Of a DNA stretch of 34,667 nucleotides, positions 1 to 7,131 are shown piece after piece. Each line of letters opens with the position of its first letter. Within the stretch, counting starts at the first letter, position 1. The stretch comes from Mucilaginibacter flavus (lineage in GTDB: Bacteria > Bacteroidota > Bacteroidia > Sphingobacteriales > Sphingobacteriaceae), in NCBI RefSeq assembly GCF_030409315.1, contig NZ_JAUFPS010000084.1:1-34667 (forward strand), given 5' to 3'. The notes under the pieces are model-generated. The model was not told the origin of the DNA and searched no databases. It was given only the letters and a program-made list of their open reading frames with translations. The translations under genes and the position numbers were made by a program.

Positions 1-192
1 AGACTCTTCTCCATCCGCTTTTTTTTGCATCAAGTTACATTATTATATTTAGAATGCAACAACCCTGCTCTCAAGAGGGGATTTTGAAATAAAATACTTT
101 AGCTATTGTTTTTTATGCGGTTGAATCACGTGCCCCCTCATCTGCACATTTAAAATCTGCACACCCGCACATCTGAAATCTGTACATCTACC
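1..192. other. Intergenic stretch with CTGCACA-type short repeats
   Basis: No gene is visible here. The right half (about 139-191) contains diverged copies of a short unit around ATCTGCACAT, spaced by AAA-rich linkers. This unit begins about 2 bases beyond the stop codon of the leftward DUF6702 gene. I see no clear terminator hairpin. The left 120 bases are AT-rich and carry nothing I can name. Confidence 0.5.
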
Positions 193-669
193 CTAAAATT
201 CAAACCCCGCATCCGCATCCGGGTTATCCAGCTTGGTGCTTTTGCGCTCGCCGGCTACGGTTACGTGCAGCATATTGATCTGTTCTTTATGCTCGTCAAA
301 AAGGATATCGTTATGCACTTCAACCTTTTTTACTTTGCTGATGCCTTTTACTTCAAAATAGGCCCAGGCGGCGTCTTCCTGTACCTCGTAACCAACATAG
401 CTTAAGCTAAGCAGCTTGCCATCGGCTTTAATAACGAGGTGTTTTTTAATGTAGTCGCTTACCATCTGGTTTAGCTTGGTTTTATCCTTGGGGTGTACTA
501 TATCAACAGGGGTGTGGTATTGTTTTTCGAGGGTGCGCTCAAGGTCGTCATAAAAAATGCGGCTGCTTACCTCAAGGCTTTGGGTTTTGGCATTGTGGGT
601 AATTTCGGTAACGCTTACGTAAAAGGGGTGAAAGATGCTAAACCAGCTGATTAAAAGTAATTGCAACAT
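193..669 (-). CDS. DUF6702 family protein
   Basis: A 158-residue protein whose opening (hydrophobic start, then HPFYVSVTEI) matches what I know of DUF6702 proteins, a Bacteroidota family of unknown function. The first 14 or so residues form a short hydrophobic segment, so it may be exported or membrane-tethered. The rest is a mix of predicted strands and a charged middle (DLERTLEKQY), with no catalytic motif I recognise. It diverges from the HupE/UreJ and M1 peptidase pair across a 67-bp gap. As I recall, DUF6702, HupE/UreJ and M1 peptidase genes lie together in other Bacteroidota, which suggests a shared but unknown role. The family call is fairly firm. No function is claimed. Confidence 0.75.
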   Translation of the reverse strand: MLQLLLISWFSIFHPFYVSVTEITHNAKTQSLEVSSRIFYDDLERTLEKQYHTPVDIVHPKDKTKLNQMVSDYIKKHLVIKADGKLLSLSYVGYEVQEDAAWAYFEVKGISKVKKVEVHNDILFDEHKEQINMLHVTVAGERKSTKLDNPDADAGFEF

Positions 670-703
670 AATTGCGTTATGTAATTGTTATTATCACAAA
701 AAA

Positions 704-726
704 CGCTATTTTTATTGGCAATAGCG
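704..726. promoter_or_regulatory. Small inverted repeat just upstream of the HupE/UreJ gene
   Basis: CGCTATT (704-710) pairs with AATAGCG (720-726) around a 9-base loop. It ends 10 bases before the ATG at 737, so it would sit in the 5' leader or act as an operator between the divergent genes. The stem is short and could be chance. Confidence 0.25.
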
Positions 727-736
727 AATTAAGTAA

Positions 737-1327
737 ATGACTGACTTTTATTTGTACTTCCAGTTAGGATGGCAACACATCTGTAACTGGGAAGGGTACG
801 ACCATATTTTATTTGTAACCGTGCTATGCGGTACCTACTTACTGGCCGATTGGCGCAAAGTATTGGTACTGGTTACCGCCTTCACCATCGGTCATTCTAT
901 CACGCTGGCTTTAAGTGTTTTAAATGTAATTCACATCAACACTTCGCTTATTGAATTTCTTATTCCGGTTACTATTGTGTTTACCAGTTTGGTTAATGTG
1001 CTTAATAAAAAACGCACAACAGGCACCATGCGGCTTAACTATACGCTGGCTTTGTTTTTTGGGCTCATCCACGGCATGGGTTTTAGTAACTACCTAAAAA
1101 GTTTGCTGGGCAGCAGTACCAATGTTACCGCTCAGTTGTTTGCTTTTAATCTTGGGCTGGAATTTGGGCAGGTGTTAATTGTAATATCTGCGTTACTTAT
1201 CTCCTGGCTGCTCATCAAATTTGCCCGTACGCCACAGCGCGATTGGACGATGTTCTTGTCTTCGGCTATATTTGGTATCGCTTTTATCATGTGTATTGAA
1301 CGTTTTATCTTAATAAAATTCAGATGA
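737..1327 (+). CDS. HupE/UreJ family membrane protein
   Basis: A 196-residue integral membrane protein with about six hydrophobic segments. The family signature is visible: an N-terminal WEGYDHILF motif near residues 18-26 and a GLIHGMGFS motif near 109-117. The His and Asp residues in these motifs are the expected metal-contact positions in HupE/UreJ proteins, several of which are nickel or cobalt permeases linked to hydrogenase or urease. No hydrogenase or urease gene is present here, so its metal, if any, is unknown. Its TGA stop overlaps the ATG of the M1 peptidase gene (ATGA), implying translational coupling. One inference is that it supplies or balances metal for the zinc peptidase. This has not been shown. 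Confidence 0.82.
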   Translation: MTDFYLYFQLGWQHICNWEGYDHILFVTVLCGTYLLADWRKVLVLVTAFTIGHSITLALSVLNVIHINTSLIEFLIPVTIVFTSLVNVLNKKRTTGTMRLNYTLALFFGLIHGMGFSNYLKSLLGSSTNVTAQLFAFNLGLEFGQVLIVISALLISWLLIKFARTPQRDWTMFLSSAIFGIAFIMCIERFILIKFR

Positions 1328-3663
1328 ATAAATTTTACCCTGCTCTACTTTCTTGCCTGCTTGCGGCTTCGGCAACGTGGGCACAACACGACAACAACCC
1401 CGGTTCAAACCACGGCAACCGTTTTGAACAATTGGGTACCATGTTAAACACGCCGAACGGCTACAGGTCGGCATCGGGTGCTCCCGGTCCGCAGTACTGG
1501 CAGCAAAAGGCCGATTATGATATTTATGCCAAATTAGATGATGATAAGCAGCGTTTAGATGGCAGCGAAACCATCACCTACACCAATAACTCGCCCGATG
1601 CGCTTACCTATCTCTGGGTACAGCTGGATGAAAATCAGCATAAAAAAGATGGCGAGGCTTCCAAGATCAACGAAAGCAAGATGCAAAGCAAAATGAGCAT
1701 CCGCCAGTTGCAGGGCATTATGGGTACCGAGCTTGATTTGGGTAACCATATTGAAAGCGTAAAGGATGCCAACGGCGGTTCGTTACCTTTCACCATCAAC
1801 GAAACCATGATGCGGATTGAGCTGCCTGCTCCATTAAAGCATGGCGAAAAATTCAAGTTTAAGGTAAACTGGTGGTACAACATCAGCGATAGGATGACCA
1901 TTGGCGGCCGCGGCGGTTATGAGTATTTCCCCGAGGATAACAATTACCTGTACACCATGACCCAGTGGTACCCGCGCATGGCGGTTTACAGCGATTTCCA
2001 GGGATGGCAGAACAAGCAGTTCATCGGCAGCGGTGAATTTGCCTTAACCTTTGGCGATTTTAAAGTTAGCATGAACGTACCTGCCGATCACCTGGTTGGT
2101 GGTACCGGTCAGTGTTCAAACTATGCGCAGACCTTAACCGCGGCGCAGTTGAGCCGTTGGAATAAAGCCCAGACTTCGACAGTACCGGTAGAGATTGTAA
2201 CTTTAGATGAGGTGAAAAACGCCATGAAAGGCCATGTCACTGCCCGCAAAACCTGGAATTTCCACGCAGAAAATGTGCGCGACTTTGCCTGGGTGACTTC
2301 ACGCCGCATTGTGTGGGATGCCATGAGCGCCCAGATTGAAGGTGGCCGCAAAGCGATGGCCATGTCATACTACGGCCCCGAGGCTTACCCGCTTTACCGC
2401 AAGTACTCTACCAAGGTTGTTGCGCATACTATTAAAACATATTCAAAACATACCATCCCTTACCCTTACCCGGTTGCCATTTCTGTAGAGGCTGCAAACG
2501 GCATGGAGTACCCTATGATCTGCTTTAACTATGGTCGTGCAGAAAAGGATGGTACGTATAGCGAAGCTACTAAAAATGGTATGATCGGGGTTATTATCCA
2601 CGAGGTTGGTCACAACTTTTTCCCGATGATCGTTAACTCCGACGAGCGCCAGTGGACGTGGATGGATGAAGGCCTGAACACTTTTGTACAGTACCTTACC
2701 GAGCAGGAGTGGGACCCTAAATACCCATCATCACGCGGACCGGCATACAAGATTGTTGATTACATGAAAATGCCTAAAAACCAGTTAGAGCCTATCATGA
2801 CCAATTCAGAAAACATTGTGATGTTTGGTCCTAACGCCTACGCCAAACCGGCAACCGCGCTAAATGTATTGCGCGAAACCGTAATGGGCCGCGAGTTGTT
2901 TGATTACGCCTTTAAAACTTACGCTAAACGCTGGGCCTTTAAACACCCGACACCGGAAGATTTGTTCCGCACCATGGAAGATGCATCGGCTGTTGACCTG
3001 GATTGGTTTTGGCGCGGATGGTTTTACGGAACCGAAGCTGTTGACGTATCATTAGACAGCGTTAAATACTACCGTTTAAACACCAAAAACCCGGCCCTGG
3101 AAGCCAACGGCGACCGTGCAGCTTTTGAGCATAATTTAGAAAACATTAGCACCACCCGCAACAAAGCAGCAGGCATGCAGTTTGCCGTAGAGGCCGATAC
3201 CTCATTACAGGATTTTTACAGCAAATGGGATCGTTTTGGTGCCACCCCGATGACCACCAAAAGCTACCAGGACATGTACGCCGGCTTAAGCCCCGACGAA
3301 AAGAAGTTTTACGATAGCAAAAGCTATTTTTACGAACTTACCTTCAGCAACAAAGGCGGCCTGGTAACCCCACTAATCATTGAGTGGACCTACACCGATG
3401 GCACCAAAGAGGTAGACAACATCCCGGCCTACATATGGCGCAAAAATGAATTTAAGGTAAGCAAGGTATTTGCCAAAACCAAAGAGGTAAAAAGCATCAA
3501 GCTTGATCCATACCGCCAAACCGCCGATATCGACGAAGCCAACAACAGCTGGCCACGCGAATACACCCCATCGCGGTTTGAACTGTTTAAACAACAGGTG
3601 CTGCCAAGAGGCGCCACATCGGGAAGTAACCCGATGCAAGATGCTAGGAAAGGTGGACAATAA
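1324..3663 (+). CDS. Secreted M1 family metallopeptidase
   Basis: A 779-residue zinc aminopeptidase-like protein of the M1 (gluzincin) family. Residues 1-20 form a signal peptide ending ATWA. An N-terminal beta domain covers roughly 60-290 and the catalytic domain roughly 320-590. The zinc site is HEVGH at 426-430 with the third ligand Glu449 in the WMDEGLNTF segment, exactly the HExxH-18-E spacing. The usual GAMEN substrate motif appears as GMEYP (393-397), a variant common in periplasmic bacterial M1 members. The C-terminal 190 residues are less recognisable. It overlaps the HupE/UreJ gene by 4 bp and is followed by a strong hairpin terminator. It probably trims peptides in the periplasm or outside the cell. 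The substrate is unknown. Confidence 0.9.
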   Translation: MNKFYPALLSCLLAASATWAQHDNNPGSNHGNRFEQLGTMLNTPNGYRSASGAPGPQYWQQKADYDIYAKLDDDKQRLDGSETITYTNNSPDALTYLWVQLDENQHKKDGEASKINESKMQSKMSIRQLQGIMGTELDLGNHIESVKDANGGSLPFTINETMMRIELPAPLKHGEKFKFKVNWWYNISDRMTIGGRGGYEYFPEDNNYLYTMTQWYPRMAVYSDFQGWQNKQFIGSGEFALTFGDFKVSMNVPADHLVGGTGQCSNYAQTLTAAQLSRWNKAQTSTVPVEIVTLDEVKNAMKGHVTARKTWNFHAENVRDFAWVTSRRIVWDAMSAQIEGGRKAMAMSYYGPEAYPLYRKYSTKVVAHTIKTYSKHTIPYPYPVAISVEAANGMEYPMICFNYGRAEKDGTYSEATKNGMIGVIIHEVGHNFFPMIVNSDERQWTWMDEGLNTFVQYLTEQEWDPKYPSSRGPAYKIVDYMKMPKNQLEPIMTNSENIVMFGPNAYAKPATALNVLRETVMGRELFDYAFKTYAKRWAFKHPTPEDLFRTMEDASAVDLDWFWRGWFYGTEAVDVSLDSVKYYRLNTKNPALEANGDRAAFEHNLENISTTRNKAAGMQFAVEADTSLQDFYSKWDRFGATPMTTKSYQDMYAGLSPDEKKFYDSKSYFYELTFSNKGGLVTPLIIEWTYTDGTKEVDNIPAYIWRKNEFKVSKVFAKTKEVKSIKLDPYRQTADIDEANNSWPREYTPSRFELFKQQVLPRGATSGSNPMQDARKGGQ

Positions 3664-3670
3664 AATAGTG

Positions 3671-3700
3671 AAGCCCCCAATGATGAGTTGGGGGCTTTGT
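3671..3700 (+). terminator. Rho-independent terminator after M1 peptidase
   Basis: A perfect 10-bp stem, AAGCCCCCAA (3671-3680) with TTGGGGGCTT (3688-3697), with a 7-base loop followed by TGTTGT. It lies 7 bases after the stop codon of the peptidase gene and separates it from the convergent TonB-domain gene. Confidence 0.8.
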
Positions 3701-3737
3701 TGTGAAATGAGGGATTGTTGTCGGATTTTTTTTACAG

Positions 3738-4724
3738 TTAATTGGTCCCTAATTTAAAAGTTATTGGTATACTATATTGTGTCCTAACCGGCAATCCATT
3801 ATAAATACCAGGTTGCCACGGCGGTGAGTACTTCACCACTCTTATTGCCTCATTTTTCAAACTATTATCCTTACTACCACCAATGGATTTTACATTTGTT
3901 AAACTTCCATCTTTTTCAATAATAAAGCTTACGTATACTCTGCCCTGAATATGGTTTGTTCTTGCTTCAAGAGGGTATCTTATATTATTAGCCAGGAAAT
4001 TGAAAAAAGCATCCATACCTCCATAAAATTCCGGTTCCTTTGGGGGCGATACATAAACTTGACCTAAAGTATCGCTGGTAGGCAATACTTCACCTTGGTG
4101 ATACATCCTGGTATATTTTAAAGAATCATTCACATATCCGTTCCATTTACCTTCTTCCAGACTGTCGATTACACTGCCTTCTTCAATTTTGTGCTTATAT
4201 TCTTTATCCCATTTTACCCAATTGCCTTTTCCATTTGCAGTTAATACCTTACCCGAATTATCATGATATTCCACTAAACATAATCTCCCAATTTGTCTGT
4301 ATCTCTCTTTAGCACATAATTGCCCGTTGGGATAATATGTAATTAATTCACCAACTTCTTTATTGTGTTGATAGTTAATAATATTCTTTTTATAGCCGTT
4401 CTGGTAATAATTTGTGCATTGCCCATGTAGATTAAGGACGATGTTTGCATTGTATATAATCACTTCCGCTGTTCCGCTTAATAGAAGAATATTATAAATA
4501 GAATATTTTTTTATGTAACCTAATTTTATACCGCTATTATTAGTTGGAGGGGCTATTATTTGCACCGAAAAATCTGCACTATCCCTTGTCCTAACTATTT
4601 TACCACTGTTGGGGTTGAGCGAGTGAATTGCTTTTACATAAACTATCGATGTATCGAGCTTTTGTGCCTTTGTAGATTGCACTAACATCAGGCCTAAAAG
4701 AAATATAGATGCAGTTTTTAGCAT
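3738..4724 (-). CDS. MORN/YwqK-like repeat protein with TonB C-terminal domain
   Basis: A 328-residue exported protein, taking the ATG at 4724 because it opens directly into a signal peptide (MLKTASIFLLGLMLVQSTKA). The open frame extends to 4916, but that upstream part has no such property and covers a repeat. The middle (about residues 90-220) has several Y-x-N-G-type units (YYQNGYKK, YYPNGQLCAKERY) resembling MORN or YwqK antitoxin repeats. The last 95 residues are a TonB C-terminal domain: PEFYGGMDAFFNFL, then IRYPLEA, GRVYVSFIIEKDGSL and a closing beta strand. No N-terminal TonB transmembrane anchor or proline-rich spacer is visible, so energy transduction is doubtful. Base composition is visibly more AT-rich than the neighbours. 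Confidence 0.75.
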   Translation of the reverse strand: MLKTASIFLLGLMLVQSTKAQKLDTSIVYVKAIHSLNPNSGKIVRTRDSADFSVQIIAPPTNNSGIKLGYIKKYSIYNILLLSGTAEVIIYNANIVLNLHGQCTNYYQNGYKKNIINYQHNKEVGELITYYPNGQLCAKERYRQIGRLCLVEYHDNSGKVLTANGKGNWVKWDKEYKHKIEEGSVIDSLEEGKWNGYVNDSLKYTRMYHQGEVLPTSDTLGQVYVSPPKEPEFYGGMDAFFNFLANNIRYPLEARTNHIQGRVYVSFIIEKDGSLTNVKSIGGSKDNSLKNEAIRVVKYSPPWQPGIYNGLPVRTQYSIPITFKLGTN

Positions 4725-5336
4725 GAGATAAGATTTATGACCGAATATAATAAACTCGCTAAATACTCCGAAGAGAATGTTAACGATAAAGACACATAGG
4801 CTCCGCCCGTTGTTGGTGTTGTCACCAAACAACAGGTTCGTGCTCCCAAATGTGAATTTTAAAACGTTTACTAACTGGGTAATCATTGTAGGATAAAGGC
4901 GATGTTTTAATGCCAAAAGCTACGGAGAACAGGTTTTGGGTGACAATGCTAACAACGCGCAACATCAAAGGAACGTCCATATTAACAGGTAACCGCTACG
5001 CGGCATCTTTCGGGCGGGGGATGCCGGGCTACAAACGGGTAGCCGTTACACGGCAAGAAAAAGGAATGGGAAATCTGATAACGTGAATGTAAAACGCGGG
5101 TAATCTTCACCGCTATTTTTGCCGCATCGCGGCTACCAATTTGTAGCAAAAAACATAAAAGATTTTTATGCGCCGTAGGTGCTACCTATCCCTTGCAAAG
5201 CTTGGCGCGTCCAGGCTTATTTAATAACGATTTCGTCAACTTTTCGGTTCGGTCGTTATTGTCGCTAAACAATGCGTTCATACAAAAAATAACCATCCCA
5301 CATACTATTATCCCAACTCTCCCGTTCTTAATCCCA
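4725..5336. repeat. Repeat-filled intergenic region with palindromic units
   Basis: A 612-bp gap with no convincing gene. At 4809-4833 GTTGTTGGTG and CACCAAACAAC form an imperfect hairpin. Between about 4989 and 5185 there are four related GC-rich units, two in one orientation (TAACCGCTACGCGGCA near 4990; TAGCCGTTACACGGCA near 5040) and two inverted (TGCCGCATCGCGGCTACC near 5120; GCGCCGTAGGTGCTACC near 5170). The pairs could fold into long stems. I remember similar units between genes of other Bacteroidota but could not search. An open frame starting at 5193 runs into the next gene but looks like read-through of the repeat. Confidence 0.6.
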
Positions 5337-5660
5337 ATGAAAGCAATTTCCTTTGTATTATTAATTTTCATGCTGGTGATTTCGGTGATACCCGGGAACG
5401 CTAAGTCTGTTGTTATTAAGGCAAAAAAGGATTGCTGTCAAAACATGGCCGGCATGGGCAAGAATCAGCATCACCCAAAAGAATGTAGCGGTGGTATGTG
5501 TGTTACCGTACTGTCGTGCAATAACTGCTGCTTTGTAAAAACCGAACAGGTTAAAGTGAGCAGTCCGGTTGCAATGGATGCCGCTACCAATGCCACGCCT
5601 TACCTTGTGGGTAACCTGTCTGGTTATACCATCAACTGCTGGAACCCGCCGAAAGTTTAA
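5337..5660 (+). CDS. Small exported Cys-rich protein, function unknown
   Basis: A 107-residue protein, not a family I can name. I chose the ATG at 5337 because it opens a classic signal peptide (MKAISFVLLIFMLVISVIPG then NAKS). The frame open from 5193 adds 48 residues with no such feature. The mature part holds eight cysteines, in pairs and spaced singles (DCCQN, KECSGGMCV, SCNNCCF, INCW), plus an HH pair and several methionines between the first Cys pair and the third Cys. That pattern suggests metal binding, perhaps copper, or disulfide-stabilised structure; this is inference. The next gene, 229 bp downstream on the same strand, is another exported Cys-rich protein. Confidence 0.6.
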   Translation: MKAISFVLLIFMLVISVIPGNAKSVVIKAKKDCCQNMAGMGKNQHHPKECSGGMCVTVLSCNNCCFVKTEQVKVSSPVAMDAATNATPYLVGNLSGYTINCWNPPKV

Positions 5661-5700
5661 TCAAATCATCTGCCTACTTCAGAAGACGTCATAAAAGTAG

Positions 5701-5720
5701 AAAGGATCGTCGGTCCTTTT
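5701..5720 (+). terminator. Possible weak terminator hairpin
   Basis: AAAGGA (5701-5706) pairs with TCCTTT (5714-5719) over a 7-base loop and leads into a short T run, 40 bases after the stop of the Cys-rich gene. The stem is only 6 bp, so confidence is low. Confidence 0.35.
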
Positions 5721-5751
5721 GTTCATGACGTATTTCGTTTTTGAGGTAGGT

Positions 5752-5850
5752 GGGCCGGTCAGTCTTCGACAGGCTCAGCATGACACCTTTTTATTAACGT
5801 CATCCCAACTTTTAGTCCTCTGGATTTTAAAACCCGCAATGACGATTCAA
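5752..5850. repeat. Interspersed repeat of the GTCATGC type, single diverged copy plus a GTCAT/ATGAC pair
   Basis: Positions about 5761-5787, read on the minus strand, give TGTCATGCTGAGCCTGTC then GAAGACTG. This is the same motif family as the perfect inverted repeat at 8133-8226. Just after it, CGTCAT (about 5809) and ATGACG (about 5839) form a second small inverted pair. No gene is visible. Confidence 0.5.
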
Positions 5851-5889
5851 TAGACAACGTTTTTATTAAACTTTAATCAAATTAAAATC

Positions 5890-6087
5890 ATGAAAAAATT
5901 TCTTTTCATCACTACAGTGATTCTTTTTACCATATGCAATATATCTTTTGCCAATACACCTTGCTGCAACTCAAAAATGAACCAGTGCAACAAATGCGTA
6001 AAAGCATGTACCAAGCCCAATTGTTTGGATACCTGTGGCAAAACCTGCAAAGCATCAGGCGAATGCACTAAGAAGTGCAGTAAATAA
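5890..6087 (+). CDS. Small exported Cys-rich peptide, function unknown
   Basis: A 65-residue protein with a clear signal peptide (MKKFLFITTVILFTICNISFA, cut near residue 21). The mature part of about 44 residues has ten cysteines: a CC pair, then Cys at intervals in QCNKC, KACTKPNC, DTCGKTC and ECTKKC. Lysines are frequent. I know no named family. The spacing is reminiscent of metal-binding or disulfide-rich peptides. It is followed directly by a perfect hairpin terminator, which supports it being a real transcript end. Together with the Cys-rich protein 230 bp upstream it suggests a locus for metal handling or thiol chemistry at the cell envelope, an inference from composition only. Confidence 0.65.
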   Translation: MKKFLFITTVILFTICNISFANTPCCNSKMNQCNKCVKACTKPNCLDTCGKTCKASGECTKKCSK

Positions 6088-6088
6088 T

Positions 6089-6121
6089 AAAAATGCCCCG
6101 GCGAAAGTCGGGGCATTTTTG
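6089..6121. terminator. Bidirectional rho-independent terminator
   Basis: A perfect 12-bp stem: AAAAATGCCCCG (6089-6100) pairs with CGGGGCATTTTT (6109-6120) over an 8-base loop. It has an A run on one side and a T run on the other, so it can end transcripts from both the Cys-rich peptide gene (plus) and the monooxygenase gene (minus), which converge here. Confidence 0.9.
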
Positions 6122-6137
6122 TTTGGTGGCATTTGGT

Positions 6138-6428
6138 TTATGCCACCCTATCTGTTTTAAAAATGGAAAGCGGTCCATCAACAATATCGCCTATCTGTTG
6201 TACAAACAGTTTAAAATGGGGCTGTTGCTCGTGCTGTTGCAGGCCATCGGCGCTGGCCCAGGTTTCGTGGAAAATGAACTGGGTATCGTCGTCGGCAGAT
6301 TGGTAAAGTTCATATTGCTCGCAGGCTTCTTCCTGATTTGATGCTTTTACCAAAGCTTCAAGGTAGCCTTTGGCCTGGGCGGTGGTGCCTGGTTTAAACT
6401 TCAGTAAGGCTGTTAAGTAAATTTTCAT
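6138..6428 (-). CDS. Antibiotic biosynthesis monooxygenase (ABM) domain protein, YgiN-like
   Basis: A 96-residue protein filling a single ABM (dimeric ferredoxin-like) domain. It opens with the typical MKIYLTALLKFKPG strand, has a helix with conserved acidic positions (EEACEQYELYQS), FIFHETWAS, and ends with the PHFKLFV helix. Members include E. coli YgiN, a quinol monooxygenase, and LsrG-like enzymes. Its start codon lies 35 bp inside the end of the upstream MdaB-like gene, so the two are co-translated. In E. coli mdaB and ygiN are also adjacent and have been proposed to form a quinone redox cycle. The same pairing here supports a quinone role. Exact substrate unknown. Confidence 0.85.
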   Translation of the reverse strand: MKIYLTALLKFKPGTTAQAKGYLEALVKASNQEEACEQYELYQSADDDTQFIFHETWASADGLQQHEQQPHFKLFVQQIGDIVDGPLSIFKTDRVA

Positions 6429-7032
6429 GGCTTGGGGTGTTTTGAATAAATAGTTTGTTTAAATGTTGCTGGTAGTGTTGCAGGTTTTGCGCAATGTTAG
6501 CGTTTTTCATTACATCATAAAAATGAATGCTTTCTAAGGGCTGCATGCCGGTAAAGGCGTTCATGCGGTGAAAGCCAAACAGCGGGCCTTCATCAACACT
6601 GTGTCCATTAAAAAACTCGCCGGGCAGGGTAAAGGCCGTCGCGGGCGCGTTCCATGAGGTGGTGAGCAGGTATTTTTTGCCATGCATCAAACCGCCGGTA
6701 CCATAGTTTATGGCCGGGTTTTCGGCGGTACGACCGTCGCTGCGGTAAATGCCATTGTTGTAACCTGCTGTAAAAACCTCGTCGATATACTTTTTAAAGC
6801 CGTTGGGCAACTGAAACCACCAGATAGGGGTGTGGTAAATAATCACATCGGCCCATTTATAGTTTTCGGCTTCCTGCATAGGGTCGTAGTTATCATTGAT
6901 ATCGGTTGAGCGGATTTCAAAACCTTCCTTTTCAGCAAAATAATTTACCGTAGTATCTAATAAAGTTTTGTTGAAAAGTCCGCCGGAATGGGCAAAGATC
7001 TGTCCGCCGTTTATTACAAATATGTTCTTCAT
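6394..7032 (-). CDS. NAD(P)H-dependent quinone oxidoreductase, MdaB-like flavodoxin fold
   Basis: A 212-residue flavodoxin-like oxidoreductase. I place the start at the ATG at 7032, which begins MKNIFVINGGQIFAHSGG; the 16 residues upstream in the open frame are Lys-rich and lack homology. Motifs seen include the FMN/FAD phosphate-binding loop after the first strand and YHTPIWWFQLPNGFKKYID, typical of MdaB and the wider NQO family, and the GKKYLLTTSWNAP strand. These enzymes reduce quinones by two electrons using NADPH, with bound FAD. It overlaps the YgiN-like gene by 35 bp and diverges from a LysR regulator across a 99-bp promoter region, a common arrangement for LysR-controlled oxidoreductases. 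Confidence 0.88.
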   Translation of the reverse strand: MKNIFVINGGQIFAHSGGLFNKTLLDTTVNYFAEKEGFEIRSTDINDNYDPMQEAENYKWADVIIYHTPIWWFQLPNGFKKYIDEVFTAGYNNGIYRSDGRTAENPAINYGTGGLMHGKKYLLTTSWNAPATAFTLPGEFFNGHSVDEGPLFGFHRMNAFTGMQPLESIHFYDVMKNANIAQNLQHYQQHLNKLFIQNTPSHENLLNSLTEV

Positions 7033-7056
7033 TTTAATTTTCTTTTTAAGTCGATC

Positions 7057-7064
7057 CAAAATTA
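7057..7064 (-). promoter_or_regulatory. Putative -7 element for mdaB-like operon
   Basis: On the minus strand this reads TAATTTTG, a match to the Bacteroidota TAnnTTTG consensus. It lies 24 bases before the chosen ATG at 7032. A TTTTAA about 20 bases further upstream is a weak -33 candidate. The divergent LysR promoter is about 40 bases away. Confidence 0.4.
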
Positions 7065-7100
7065 CGGCGCTATGTTTCATTATTAAAATAACATAATTTA

Positions 7101-7108
7101 TACATTTG
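7101..7108 (+). promoter_or_regulatory. Putative -7 element for the LysR regulator gene
   Basis: TACATTTG fits TAnnTTTG and lies 23 bases before the ATG at 7132. It sits inside the small dyad ATAC-N4-GTAT (7102-7113), which could be part of a LysR binding site, giving autoregulation together with control of the divergent oxidoreductase genes. There is no good -33 match. Confidence 0.35.
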
Positions 7109-7131
7109 TATCATAATTATAATAGATTGTT

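Noticed and set aside
4725..4916. N-terminal extension of the TonB-domain protein
   Set aside because: It contains a palindromic repeat. The signal peptide starts at the internal Met at 4724.
5193..5336. N-terminal extension of the Cys-rich protein in an open frame
   Set aside because: It covers the repeat-filled gap and shows no signal peptide. The Met at 5337 opens a standard signal sequence.
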